Positions 19,301-26,743 of a stretch of 64,000 nucleotides of DNA are shown here, piece by piece (position 1 is the stretch's first letter; each line of letters starts with the position of its first letter). Below the pieces are notes generated by a model that was not told the origin of the DNA, ran no database searches, and worked only from the letters and a program-made list of their open reading frames with translations. Source of the DNA: CAZIUL01 sp964542475 (GTDB taxonomy: Bacteria; Planctomycetota; B15-G4; CAYZWU01); the NCBI GenBank assembly GCA_964542475.1, contig CAZIUL010000004.1, positions 109,659-173,658 on the forward strand, in the 5' to 3' direction. Position numbers and translations under genes: made by a program.

Positions 19301-20533
19301 TAGTAACTCTTCCGAGCGCTGCAGAACATCGAGGGTGCGGCCTGCTGTGAAGTTCATCACAAGCCAAAGCACATCTTCGAGGCTCGACTGCTCGCGGCCG
19401 GGCAGAAGGTGTGCGCGGGTAACATCCGCTCCCCTGCCGGGCGCGATCTTGACAGGACCAAGGCCCGGAAGAGAACAAGCCTTGAGATACCTGTCGATGT
19501 CGGCCAGCACATCTTCGTAAGCGTTCACCTGCTTCCAGAGCTCATATCCCCGCTCCGGATTTATGTTGCGAACCCTGGCGAAGTTCGCGTCCACGAGCCG
19601 CACGTACTCCGGGTACAGAGCCTCAAGCTCTTCGCGGTATTCGTCGACCTGAGGCTGCTCAGGCTTGTCGTAGCGACCGATCAGGGCGAGGTCGTCCTTC
19701 CTTATGGGATCGAGCTCATCCAGTTTCTGCTGGATTCTCCTTCGCAAGGAGCTGCTGCTGTACGAAGGGATCCAGGAGCGGACTTCCTTGTGGATCTTCT
19801 TCAATCCGTCGCGGAGCAGGCTCGCGGCGCTTCTCAAAAACTCGGGGCCTTCATCACCGTATTGTGCTACAAACCGTTCGCGGTTTGATTCGGCTGAAGA
19901 AGGGATAAAGCGCCACATGAGCCCCTTGAGATCGAGCGCGTATAGCCCCTCGACCGCCTGGTCGAGCGCGCGCTCGAGGTCGCGATCTTCCATGGGAAGG
20001 AAACCGCCCCTGTAGCGGAAGTAGCCCCCGCGCGGAATATCCTCCCCCCTGTGCTCGGCCAGGATCTCGTCTGTCCTGATCTTCAGTTCCGGGGATTTGG
20101 TTCTCGCCCGGATCAAGGCTTCCTCGGCATCTTCTTCCAGCCCGAGCAGGTAACACAGCCCCGAAAGCGTGACCTCTTCCGTGCCGCTCAAGTCGAGTGT
20201 TGCGAGCCTGGCAAGCGCTCCCCGCCGCTTCAAAACGAAACGCTTCGTTCGGGGACCGAGCTTCTCGAGAAGAGAAAGCTCCAGCGTGACCACTGAAAGA
20301 AGCACGGTATCCTTTTCGCCATCCTGCGCTGCCCTCAGAATCTCTAGTGCTTCCTCGTGTTTGAGCTGCTTTCTGAGCTTCAGGATCTCTGATCCGTCGA
20401 TCGCCTGCCGGGCATGGGCAGCTCCCGCGGGCGGCACAATCATGAAAAAAAGCCAAACCGCGTATATAATCCAGTGAAACAGGCTTTCCCTTCGAAAACT
20501 CACAAGGCCGTGGGCTATCGGATCCCGTCTCAT
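16334..20533 (-). CDS. Giant CAP + alpha/alpha-toroid (squalene-cyclase-like) + HEAT-repeat protein
   Basis: This is a 1399-residue exported protein. Residues about 18-42 form a signal peptide or anchor. Residues 45-450 are mostly helical with no family I recognise. A CAP/SCP domain is at about 450-565, with HSQEMVDLNYFGHISP, GENCL and GWYHSPGHHRLL motifs. An alpha/alpha-toroid region with prenyltransferase/squalene-oxidase-type repeats is at about 775-1075 (LRWLAGVQSEDGAW, DPHTGGWRYRA). HEAT repeats at about 1130-1330 have CASALGRIGDD. The start ATG overlaps the stop of the FHA-cyclase gene by four bases (ATGA), so the two are translationally coupled. Terpene cyclase activity is not implied. 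Protein binding or a cell-surface role is inferred. Confidence 0.9.
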   Translation of the reverse strand: MRRDPIAHGLVSFRRESLFHWIIYAVWLFFMIVPPAGAAHARQAIDGSEILKLRKQLKHEEALEILRAAQDGEKDTVLLSVVTLELSLLEKLGPRTKRFVLKRRGALARLATLDLSGTEEVTLSGLCYLLGLEEDAEEALIRARTKSPELKIRTDEILAEHRGEDIPRGGYFRYRGGFLPMEDRDLERALDQAVEGLYALDLKGLMWRFIPSSAESNRERFVAQYGDEGPEFLRSAASLLRDGLKKIHKEVRSWIPSYSSSSLRRRIQQKLDELDPIRKDDLALIGRYDKPEQPQVDEYREELEALYPEYVRLVDANFARVRNINPERGYELWKQVNAYEDVLADIDRYLKACSLPGLGPVKIAPGRGADVTRAHLLPGREQSSLEDVLWLVMNFTAGRTLDVLQRSEELLRQKDEMTPWERWIVRRMKIESVERYNRQAAISCDAVEREYFKILNGYRKMLGLLPFEVEERLIVAARKHSQEMVDLNYFGHISPVRRNRTPTDRVKLEGYGGGVGENCLVSSGFVSARGAFEGWYHSPGHHRLLVSTSEQSGTGAADGHRMWTMVAGGLDRSWLQLHKDLVPERRAELVTLAGRFSEETKKGPPSDDTVSRLESSLSSILSFVAKEAFESVHSGSATSQQGAPGLLSFLIRAKVPLEWRPLQVAAVAAGIDLMDTGESIRAREAAFDLITHLVSSDHGYDPAAPRNERRPAVVEIRKEWEDEAQWQYLKLDPDQIHERETPVGREGDGPSLKAPLRVLSGQERLRLAKLHGGGTHTERAVDLGLRWLAGVQSEDGAWRARSFATRLSGDVKPGRFGQGNAEHEIAMTGLSMLALIYGGNTTLEGEYSENVERGARFLISRITDYGMFDTVSSHYMYGHAMATQALCELYAYTADPYIGVCAQLCVDYLVYAQDPHTGGWRYRAKEAGDTSVSGWVVLALHSAQKAQIDIAGIRDALRFLNSVTYTCYFEVGYTNRNNGGQNRISAAGILSRLFITGKKKRACTIFNGRRFLRDLPRKGGEDFYYWYYATLFMFQMGDDYWKPWNEALMPALLNNQEQDPDTPLYGSFNPRGQYSGNGGRIYQTTLGLLMLMTYYRYDRALKPKLVPSTGNIQKKAEPYMEALKRSEHAVVKDVTERKMVDRFGPALASVLIKELKKGDGEEEFRQRLASMLCRSASAYCEPHIFELLADESDDKVRELLMKALDSICTLESVPRLVDYLDDNNRMVRGYCASALGRIGDDKGAVMPLSERLDAEKDGWCRAKIEEALQRLAYKDALTKILDDALAGDDAGRLVILEKLEVMERTGLAKMFLSMKATEPRIYEGIKEAMRMHKEWAAVPMTIVGLESSDLDTRSESVKLLRAFTRLNHRFDPSASKPDRVEAIERWRDWWKESIDEYQF

Positions 20534-21495
20534 TTCGAAACACCTTTTGACTCAAGAAACGAGCTCAGTTCCTTGAAGGTGAAGGCTGCCACGCGAACAG
20601 GGTTGCTTTCCGCCTTGGTAAGGACTTCCCTCTCTTTTCCTTTCCAGAACCTTTCCGGTAAAAGCCGGCACATGACGCTGCTCAGCACAACCTCCTTTCC
20701 AAGATCCTTTGTGGCTGATTCTAGGCGAAAGGCAAGATTCACAGCTTCGCCCATGGCTGTTTTCGCCTTGCCGATTCCGAGCGCGGCAGTGCCTGTATGG
20801 ATCCCAACGCCGATCTTCAGATCCCTGGCAACCTTTGGATTGGACAATCCCAGCTCCCTGGTCAAGGAACGAATATCCAGCGCGGCACCGAGACAGTTCA
20901 TAATCATGTCGTGCGGGCTTTTTTGCATGTCCCAGAGCGCCATCACGCAGTCGCCAACGAACTTGTCGACCCAACCGTACCTTCGCCCGATCACGTTCTG
21001 AACCTCGTAAAACCATTTGCTCATCAGCTTGGAAAGCACGGCGATCTCGATCTTTTTCGACAGGATGGAGAAATTGCGGATATCAGCAACAAGAATCGTC
21101 ACCGGCCGGATATCCGAGCGGGCAATGTTGATTGTAGAGTCGATGAAGCCTGCCTGGTTATCCTGCACCTCGGTGGCTTCACCCGAGCGACCGGCATCGC
21201 TCGAAAGCTCCACAAGAAAAACGATTCTGGTTTTGCCGACAGACACCCTGTCCCCGTGATGCAGCAGTGTGGGCGTGCTTATCCGCTGTTTGTTGATGTA
21301 GGTGCCGTTGCGGCTGCCCGCATCCAGCATGTAGTACTGGCCGGAGCCCACTCGCTGGACCAGGGCATGATAGCGGGAAACCAGAGTGTCCTGGACCTTG
21401 ATTGAGTTCTGCTTGTCCCTCCCGATGGTTTCAATACCGCCAAGAGAAATCCGCTCCGGTGGTTGCCCGCTAATGATTTCCAGAAACGCTGCCAT
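20530..21495 (-). CDS. FHA domain-class III nucleotidyl cyclase
   Basis: This is a soluble cytoplasmic two-domain signalling protein (321 residues). The FHA domain at about 15-95 (ETIGRDKQNSIKV, SRYHALV, GSRNGTYIN) recognises phosphothreonine. The catalytic domain at about 125-300 has VADIRNFSILS and KFVGDCVMALWDM, with both metal-binding aspartates, and GEAVNLAFRLE near the end. It makes cAMP or cGMP, or may be regulatory. The stop codon overlaps the start of the giant CAP/HEAT gene, which suggests the cyclase is controlled by a Ser/Thr kinase and works with that protein. Confidence 0.92.
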   Translation of the reverse strand: MAAFLEIISGQPPERISLGGIETIGRDKQNSIKVQDTLVSRYHALVQRVGSGQYYMLDAGSRNGTYINKQRISTPTLLHHGDRVSVGKTRIVFLVELSSDAGRSGEATEVQDNQAGFIDSTINIARSDIRPVTILVADIRNFSILSKKIEIAVLSKLMSKWFYEVQNVIGRRYGWVDKFVGDCVMALWDMQKSPHDMIMNCLGAALDIRSLTRELGLSNPKVARDLKIGVGIHTGTAALGIGKAKTAMGEAVNLAFRLESATKDLGKEVVLSSVMCRLLPERFWKGKEREVLTKAESNPVRVAAFTFKELSSFLESKGVSK

Positions 21496-21652
21496 CTTTG
21501 CCGCCCGAATCCTCCTCTGCCGTCATTGGTCAAGCCGGGTCCAACAGCTTTCAAAGGTCGAAAAAAGCTGTCCTATTTTACCAGGGAGCAAGGCGGATTG
21601 GCAACGTGCAAACCGATCAAGAGGCGGCAAGAGACTGCCGACCTCCAGGGGA

Positions 21653-21701
21653 AACGGCGTGCAACGGTTATACAATGGAGGGCGCCGCTCCGTCGGCGCC
21701 G
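21653..21701 (+). repeat. 49-bp hairpin repeat, copy 1
   Basis: The element shares about 40 of 49 positions, without gaps, with the complement of 34388-34436. Its 3' half forms a perfect 7-bp stem (GGCGCCG with CGGCGCC) around loop CTCCGT. It sits in the 271-base spacer between the FHA-cyclase start and the 3' end of the beta-helix gene; I see no gene in this spacer. Confidence 0.7.
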
Positions 21702-21766
21702 GAATCGGTACACGCCCAGTGCGCCGATTCAGCTCTGGTTTGTGACCCCTTTTTCCGCTGTGCTAA

Positions 21767-23086
21767 CTACCAGATCATGAGACCTACTTGTGCGGTGCCA
21801 GGATCACCCACGAACTTCAATGCAGCCGAGCCGCCTGGTGTAGTGTCGCCTGTGTAGTACAAGTGCATGTAAAACTCATCCGCGCCCATGTCCACGGTGC
21901 CGTAGGCAATGCGGGGGTCGCCCTCGAAGTCGTAGAGTTCTGTAACAGCGGTGTTGTCGCCCGTGTCTTTGCAGGGTGACGGGTAGGTTAGGTGGAAGTC
22001 GCGGCCTGATTGGACGAAAAGGGGATCCTCGCTGATATCTCCAGCACCAGCGCAGCAACCAATATAATCTCCACCCTCGTTTTGCCATACATCGTTAAAT
22101 GTGATAGTGGGAACTACATTATGCTGGCACATGATCCCTGCACCGTGCAGATTCGAGGTTATGATATTGTTAAAGATTTCTACCTTCGAAATATAGAGAT
22201 CTTCACTGCAGCCAAGACCGGCCGCAACTATTATAGAGAGGGGAGATTCAGCATAATTGAAGCAAATCGTATTATTGCTTATTATTGTAAATGATTCCTC
22301 CGTATATATCCCTCCACCTGGTCCACGACACTCTATGGCCGCATCAGCTCCATAGGCTTCGTTATAAATAATTAAGTTGTTTTTTATTAAAGTTTTGCCC
22401 ATCGGGTTAAATACAAAAAGACCGCCCCCCTTGTCATTGGCAACATTACAGGCGATGATATTGTTCTCGATTATGGGGTTTCCCGGCCAAGCCTGGAGGA
22501 TCCAGATCTTAATGCCACCTCCATCACCTTTCCCGGTCGAATTCGAATAAATCCAATTCCGCCTAATCAAAGGACTGCTGTGGTAGGAAACCTGAATCCC
22601 ACCTCCATTTGAGACACTGTAGTTAGAAAATATAACGTTGTCCTCTACAGTGGGTGATGATCCTTCCACGAAGATACCAGCGCCAGGTCCATAGCCACTG
22701 TTACCAAATATGTGATTGCCAATGATTGTCGGGGAAGATGGACTATTAAGTTTGCCACAATAGATACCTCTTCCACCACCAGTGATCGAAAACCCTTGCA
22801 AAACCGAGTCATTTCCCTCATTTGAGTGAAATGAGACCACGGTTCCTGTTCCTTTGGTGTGGATTGTAGTATAAGGGGGTCCTTCACTGCTCATCACCGT
22901 GATGGCCTTCCCAGTAAAGTCGATGTTCTCCAGATACCTCCCCGGCGCAACCAGAACCGTATCCCCGTTCACCGCCGCATCTATGCCAGCTTGTATGCTT
23001 GGTTGATCAGCGGGAACATGAATGGTGGCAGACATGGCAATGACTGGAAAGGCGAGAACGATAGCGGCAACGAATAAAGATCGCAT
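21767..23086 (-). CDS. Right-handed parallel beta-helix repeat protein (short paralog)
   Basis: The protein is exported: signal peptide with FVAAIVLAFPVIAMSA, then ATIHVPADQPSIQAG, the usual opening of secreted beta-helix (pectate-lyase-like) proteins. The body consists of repeated NxI/GGGI/NNxI coils (residues about 60-380) and ends with the DPRIAYGTVDMGADEF block. A homologue lies upstream at 23568-26315 and continues beyond this point into a long C-terminal region; here the protein stops just after the shared GTAQVGL segment, so it may be truncated or a natural short form. The ATG at 23086 has GGGAG six to seven bases upstream. A surface or polysaccharide-binding role is likely. Confidence 0.88.
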   Translation of the reverse strand: MRSLFVAAIVLAFPVIAMSATIHVPADQPSIQAGIDAAVNGDTVLVAPGRYLENIDFTGKAITVMSSEGPPYTTIHTKGTGTVVSFHSNEGNDSVLQGFSITGGGRGIYCGKLNSPSSPTIIGNHIFGNSGYGPGAGIFVEGSSPTVEDNVIFSNYSVSNGGGIQVSYHSSPLIRRNWIYSNSTGKGDGGGIKIWILQAWPGNPIIENNIIACNVANDKGGGLFVFNPMGKTLIKNNLIIYNEAYGADAAIECRGPGGGIYTEESFTIISNNTICFNYAESPLSIIVAAGLGCSEDLYISKVEIFNNIITSNLHGAGIMCQHNVVPTITFNDVWQNEGGDYIGCCAGAGDISEDPLFVQSGRDFHLTYPSPCKDTGDNTAVTELYDFEGDPRIAYGTVDMGADEFYMHLYYTGDTTPGGSAALKFVGDPGTAQVGLMIW

Positions 23087-23567
23087 GGCTGGCTCCCTTT
23101 TTTGCAAAGGCAAATCGTGTAATATGCCCTCTTGTTCGAGGCTGGGGATTATACATGAACCGGCCCTGATTGGTCAAGGCTGATTTCAGGGCAGCCGATC
23201 CCGTGTGTTGTTGTGGAGGAGCTCGCTACATGCCAGACAGCGGTTGCTGACCGCGCAGCGCGAAAAAAGCTCGGACTCACTGCGCGATCCGGGCGCTGCA
23301 AGCGTTCGAAATGAACCAGGTGGTATCACAGTACCACCCTACCCGAGAACGTGGCTGATTTCAGCAAAACACTCGCTTGCAAGTGGCTTTTTAGAGCTTC
23401 TCGCGGGGAGGGGCGGTGCTTCTCGGGCAGTTGTACTGTCGCTCTGAATGGTAATACTCCTCGGTGAATTTCTTGAAAATCGGACGCTAACAAAAGGCTG
23501 ACATCGAGTCTTCCCGATAAAAAAGCCCACATCCTGGAGGGACACGGGCTCTTGGGGATTAAGGTTA
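23087..23567. other. Spacer between beta-helix genes; holds one copy of a 128-bp repeat
   Basis: No convincing gene was found. The middle contains the repeat at 23300-23428. Frames on both strands in this stretch are non-coding. Confidence 0.6.
23300..23428. repeat. Beta-helix upstream repeat, copy 1
   Basis: About 128 bases match 26505-26630. Shared blocks include GGTGGTATCACAGTACC, TGGCTGATTTCAGC and GCGGGGAGGGGCGGTGC. Copy 1 contains a perfect 7-bp hairpin (GGTGGTA with TACCACC). The distance to the beta-helix start is about 214 bases, close to the 190 bases at the other copy. Confidence 0.75.
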
Positions 23568-26315
23568 TCAGGGTATTTCCAGGGCCAGGCGGAACCCGTA
23601 GTGGTTGAACATGTCGCCGGGGTAGCGGTTTTGGCGGTTCGCACAACGAAGGGTGCCGCCGGAGCTTGACCAGCCAAAAGAGCGAACAACACGGTCACTC
23701 CCGCTCGAAGGACCATGAGGGTTGTTGTACGGGCTTGAGCTGTAATAATCATCATGATACCAGTCGTTGCACCACTCAAAGACGTTTCCCGCCATGTCAT
23801 AGAGGCCGAACCCGTTTGCCATGTCCAAACCTGTAGGGGTCTGGTTGCCGTCGTAATATCCAACCGGGGTGGTCCAGGGATAAGGACCTGTCTCAAACGG
23901 GTCGCCGGAGTTCGTGTAGTTTGCCTTGGATCCGTCGATGTTATCGCCCCAGGGGTACTTGTAGTAGTACTCGCCTCCTCTGGCGGCATACTCCCACTCA
24001 GCCTCGGTGGGAAGGCGGTATCCGTCTGCGCCGAAGTTGCACTCCCACGTGTCAAGGTCGTAGCAGGGGGTAAGCCCGGCTTGCTCACTCCGCCAGTTCG
24101 CATACGCCGCAGCACCGTACCAACTGACCATCAGCATGGGATGGTACTCTTTGCCGGCCGTTATACCGAAGGTGCTCCCGTTCCAGGTAATCCGGCTGTA
24201 TGATGAGCTTGGAGTTGTTCCGCAGTACGGCTCGCTGTCGCCTTTCTTGTATACAATACCCCCGTTCACTTCAATAACTCCCTGGCTGTAGGCAGAGTTC
24301 AGGTAGTCGCAGTACTTCTGATTCGTTACCTCGTAGATGTCCATGTAGAAAGAATCGATGTACACGGTGTGAACAGGCAGTTCATCGTGGTCGCCCACGC
24401 CAAAGTGGTCGCCCATCTCGAACTCACCCGCGGGGATCTGTACCATGAGAGAAGGCTTCTGCACGTCCATCTTGCACAGGTTCGTCAGCTTGTTGCCGAT
24501 GATGGCCTGCAGATAGATTTGATAAGGAGGGGTCGGGCTCATTGGAATGTCGCCCGAGATGATCTGAACGCCCCCTGGGGATGGAATAGGCTGAAAAGGA
24601 CCCCAGAAAAGAAAAGGCGGCCTGATGTACCAGTCGCCGTAAGAGCCGTTAATCGGGTCATCAAACACACTGGTCCCCACCCATAAGCCGATAGGCGCGG
24701 TGCCGGGGATGTCCACGAACTTTACATCTATGTCACCTTCGGGTGTTTCACCGTCAATGAAGTAAAGATGCTTGTAAAACTCGTCTGCTCCCATGTCCAC
24801 AGTGCCCTCGGCGATGCGGGGGTCCCCTTCGAAATCTTGTTCCGTAAGGTGCGGCGCTCTGTTGTCACCGGTGTCTCTGCAGGGCGAGTGATGGTATATG
24901 TGATAATCATCGTTGTCTGGATCCACGAACATTGGATCCGAATCAATGTTCCCTGTGCCGGGCCACCCGCCTTTTACATCGCTGTAGGTGATATTGGGCA
25001 CTGTTTGCTCGTACTCGACCTCGATCCCTGAGTTGCCCCAGATGATGGAGTTTGAAACCGTTAGTTCGGCATAATCTTTACAATAGATTCCGCTTCCGCA
25101 TGGCGAAGAGTTTTTCGTTATAGTAAAATTCGTAAGAGTTACATCTACAACATAGCCGTTAGCCCAGTTGATATAAACACCTCCCCCGTAATCTTCTGCA
25201 TAATTGCTGTAGATGATGTTGTTTTCGAATTTGTTGGTTCCAAAATAATATATATATAATCCGCCACCTTTTTTTATCATATTTGGATAGGTGGCACCAT
25301 ATGCTCCATTGAAACAAACCACATTACCCTCAAACTCTCCTTCTACTCGGCCCCATTCAACACCGCCGCCTGATGCCAGCGCAGTGTTGTAGGCAATATA
25401 ATTATCTTTTACAATGATGGGATAAGTAGTACTTAAAACCGCTATCCCCCCCCCCGAGCCAGTTGTGAAGTTCGGGTCCAAATCTCGCGCTGCCTCGTTA
25501 TACATTATTATGTTGTTCGTAACTTCTCCCATCCAAACACATAGACCGCCGCCCTCGTGTGATTTGTTATTAGTTATAATATTATTCCGGATTATCGGAC
25601 TCACTCCATTCGAACACCCGAAACCTCCGCCGAAGCCGGACCCCGCGGAAAGCGCCGTGTTCGAGTCGATGAGGTTGTTCACTATTATAGGACTGCAGGA
25701 ATTATGTGCACTTATACCGCCGCCAATATGTTCACAACTGTTTTCCTTTATCGTACATCCTGAAATCAATGCATTTGATCCATAGCACAATATTCCTCCC
25801 CCCCTGCCACCACCAGCACTCGGTACATCGTTCCCGCTTACCACACAATCCAATAATGCAGGGGTCGTACCAGAGCCCCAAAAACAAATTCCTCCGCCCC
25901 AATAGGAAAAATTGTCCGTTATCTTGTTGTTTACCATGGTGGGAGAAGAATCGATGCACAGTATTCCTCCCCCTGCGTTTGTAAATTTGTAGTAATCCCC
26001 GAACCCGTTCGTGATTGTAAATCCCTCCAGCACCGAATCGCTCCCCTCGCCCTGGTTAAAGACCACCACGCTGTTCGTGTTGCTCCCGTCTATCGTTGTC
26101 ACGTCCGGTCCGTCGCTGCTTTTGAGCGTAATCGCCTTTCCCTCAAAGTTTATGTTTTCCACATAAGCGCCTGGTGAAACCAATACAGTGTCTCCATCCA
26201 CAGCAGCATCGATACCGTCCTGGATGGTCGGCTGGTCAGCGGGAACGTGAATGGTGGCGGACATGGCGATGACTGGAAAAGCGAGAACGATGGCTAAAAG
26301 GATGGCAGTTCGCAT
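23568..26315 (-). CDS. Beta-helix repeat protein with C-terminal FGE-sulfatase (SUMF1-type) domain
   Basis: The protein is exported (915 residues): signal AIVLAFPVIAMSA followed by ATIHVPADQPTIQDG. Residues about 25-510 are right-handed beta-helix coils (GGGI, NNII repeats). A linker is followed at about 620 by a formylglycine-generating-enzyme-like fold: VQIPAGEFEMGDHFG, YIDSFYMDIYEVTNQ, YRLPTEAEWEYAARGG, NVFEWCNDWY and a final GFRLALE. The C-terminal LRCANRQNR keeps one Cys of the catalytic pair region, so true enzymatic activity is doubtful; many such domains bind ligands. The ATG at 26315 has AGGGG eight bases upstream; the frame open to 26747 runs through a repeat and is not coding there. 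Confidence 0.9.
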   Translation of the reverse strand: MRTAILLAIVLAFPVIAMSATIHVPADQPTIQDGIDAAVDGDTVLVSPGAYVENINFEGKAITLKSSDGPDVTTIDGSNTNSVVVFNQGEGSDSVLEGFTITNGFGDYYKFTNAGGGILCIDSSPTMVNNKITDNFSYWGGGICFWGSGTTPALLDCVVSGNDVPSAGGGRGGGILCYGSNALISGCTIKENSCEHIGGGISAHNSCSPIIVNNLIDSNTALSAGSGFGGGFGCSNGVSPIIRNNIITNNKSHEGGGLCVWMGEVTNNIIMYNEAARDLDPNFTTGSGGGIAVLSTTYPIIVKDNYIAYNTALASGGGVEWGRVEGEFEGNVVCFNGAYGATYPNMIKKGGGLYIYYFGTNKFENNIIYSNYAEDYGGGVYINWANGYVVDVTLTNFTITKNSSPCGSGIYCKDYAELTVSNSIIWGNSGIEVEYEQTVPNITYSDVKGGWPGTGNIDSDPMFVDPDNDDYHIYHHSPCRDTGDNRAPHLTEQDFEGDPRIAEGTVDMGADEFYKHLYFIDGETPEGDIDVKFVDIPGTAPIGLWVGTSVFDDPINGSYGDWYIRPPFLFWGPFQPIPSPGGVQIISGDIPMSPTPPYQIYLQAIIGNKLTNLCKMDVQKPSLMVQIPAGEFEMGDHFGVGDHDELPVHTVYIDSFYMDIYEVTNQKYCDYLNSAYSQGVIEVNGGIVYKKGDSEPYCGTTPSSSYSRITWNGSTFGITAGKEYHPMLMVSWYGAAAYANWRSEQAGLTPCYDLDTWECNFGADGYRLPTEAEWEYAARGGEYYYKYPWGDNIDGSKANYTNSGDPFETGPYPWTTPVGYYDGNQTPTGLDMANGFGLYDMAGNVFEWCNDWYHDDYYSSSPYNNPHGPSSGSDRVVRSFGWSSSGGTLRCANRQNRYPGDMFNHYGFRLALEIP

Positions 26316-26743
26316 GACAAGCACCCCTTGATTATGAGCAAACTGTATCAAGCCCGATTCATTGAGAGTAATATACAAGGTTTCGCAGTGACAGTAACCA
26401 TGCGCTCCCAGCATTTCCTGCCGCTTCCTTGCAGAGCAGGGATATCTCAAAAGCCGTACACTGGTAGGCCCCTTGCTGGTAAACGGGCTTCGGGGCTGTG
26501 CTGTAAGCGAATATTTTGAACAAGGTGGTATCACAGTACCCTGCCCGAGAACACGGCTGATTTCAGAAAAACACCCGCTTGCAAGTGGCTTTTTTGAACT
26601 CCTGGCGGGGAGGGGCGGTGCTATTCGGGGCTCTCTTGGCGAGCAGCCAGGGGCAGGAGTGGGATCTTCTTCAGTCAGGAAAACACGGGAATGCCCACGG
26701 CTGGGAACGAGCGGCAAGCGGCTATCAGGTGATCCAATCAAAG
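26316..26743. other. Spacer upstream of the FGE/beta-helix gene
   Basis: The 428 bases contain the second 128-bp repeat (26505-26630) and no credible gene. The open frame here on the minus strand is a translation of the repeat. Confidence 0.55.
26505..26630. repeat. Beta-helix upstream repeat, copy 2
   Basis: This is homologous to 23300-23428, with several substitutions and small indels. The GGTGGTATCACAGTACC hairpin is only half conserved (CTGC instead of CACC after TACC). It lies about 190 bases upstream of the beta-helix/FGE start at 26315. Confidence 0.75.

Noticed and set aside
16218..20555. Many frames on the plus strand and the 233-residue frame at 19854-20555
   Set aside because: They are GC-biased shadows of the 1399-residue gene, which has recognisable domains and an overlap-defined start.
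23339..24115. A 258-residue frame on the minus strand inside and beyond the FGE part
   Set aside because: It is a shifted-frame shadow of the FGE gene that continues into the 128-bp repeat; composition is Thr/Arg-rich and unlike proteins.
22000..25900. Repeated GGGI/NNII coding units as possible CRISPR or tandem repeats
   Set aside because: The units are degenerate beta-helix coils at the protein level; no regular spacer or DNA repeat is seen.
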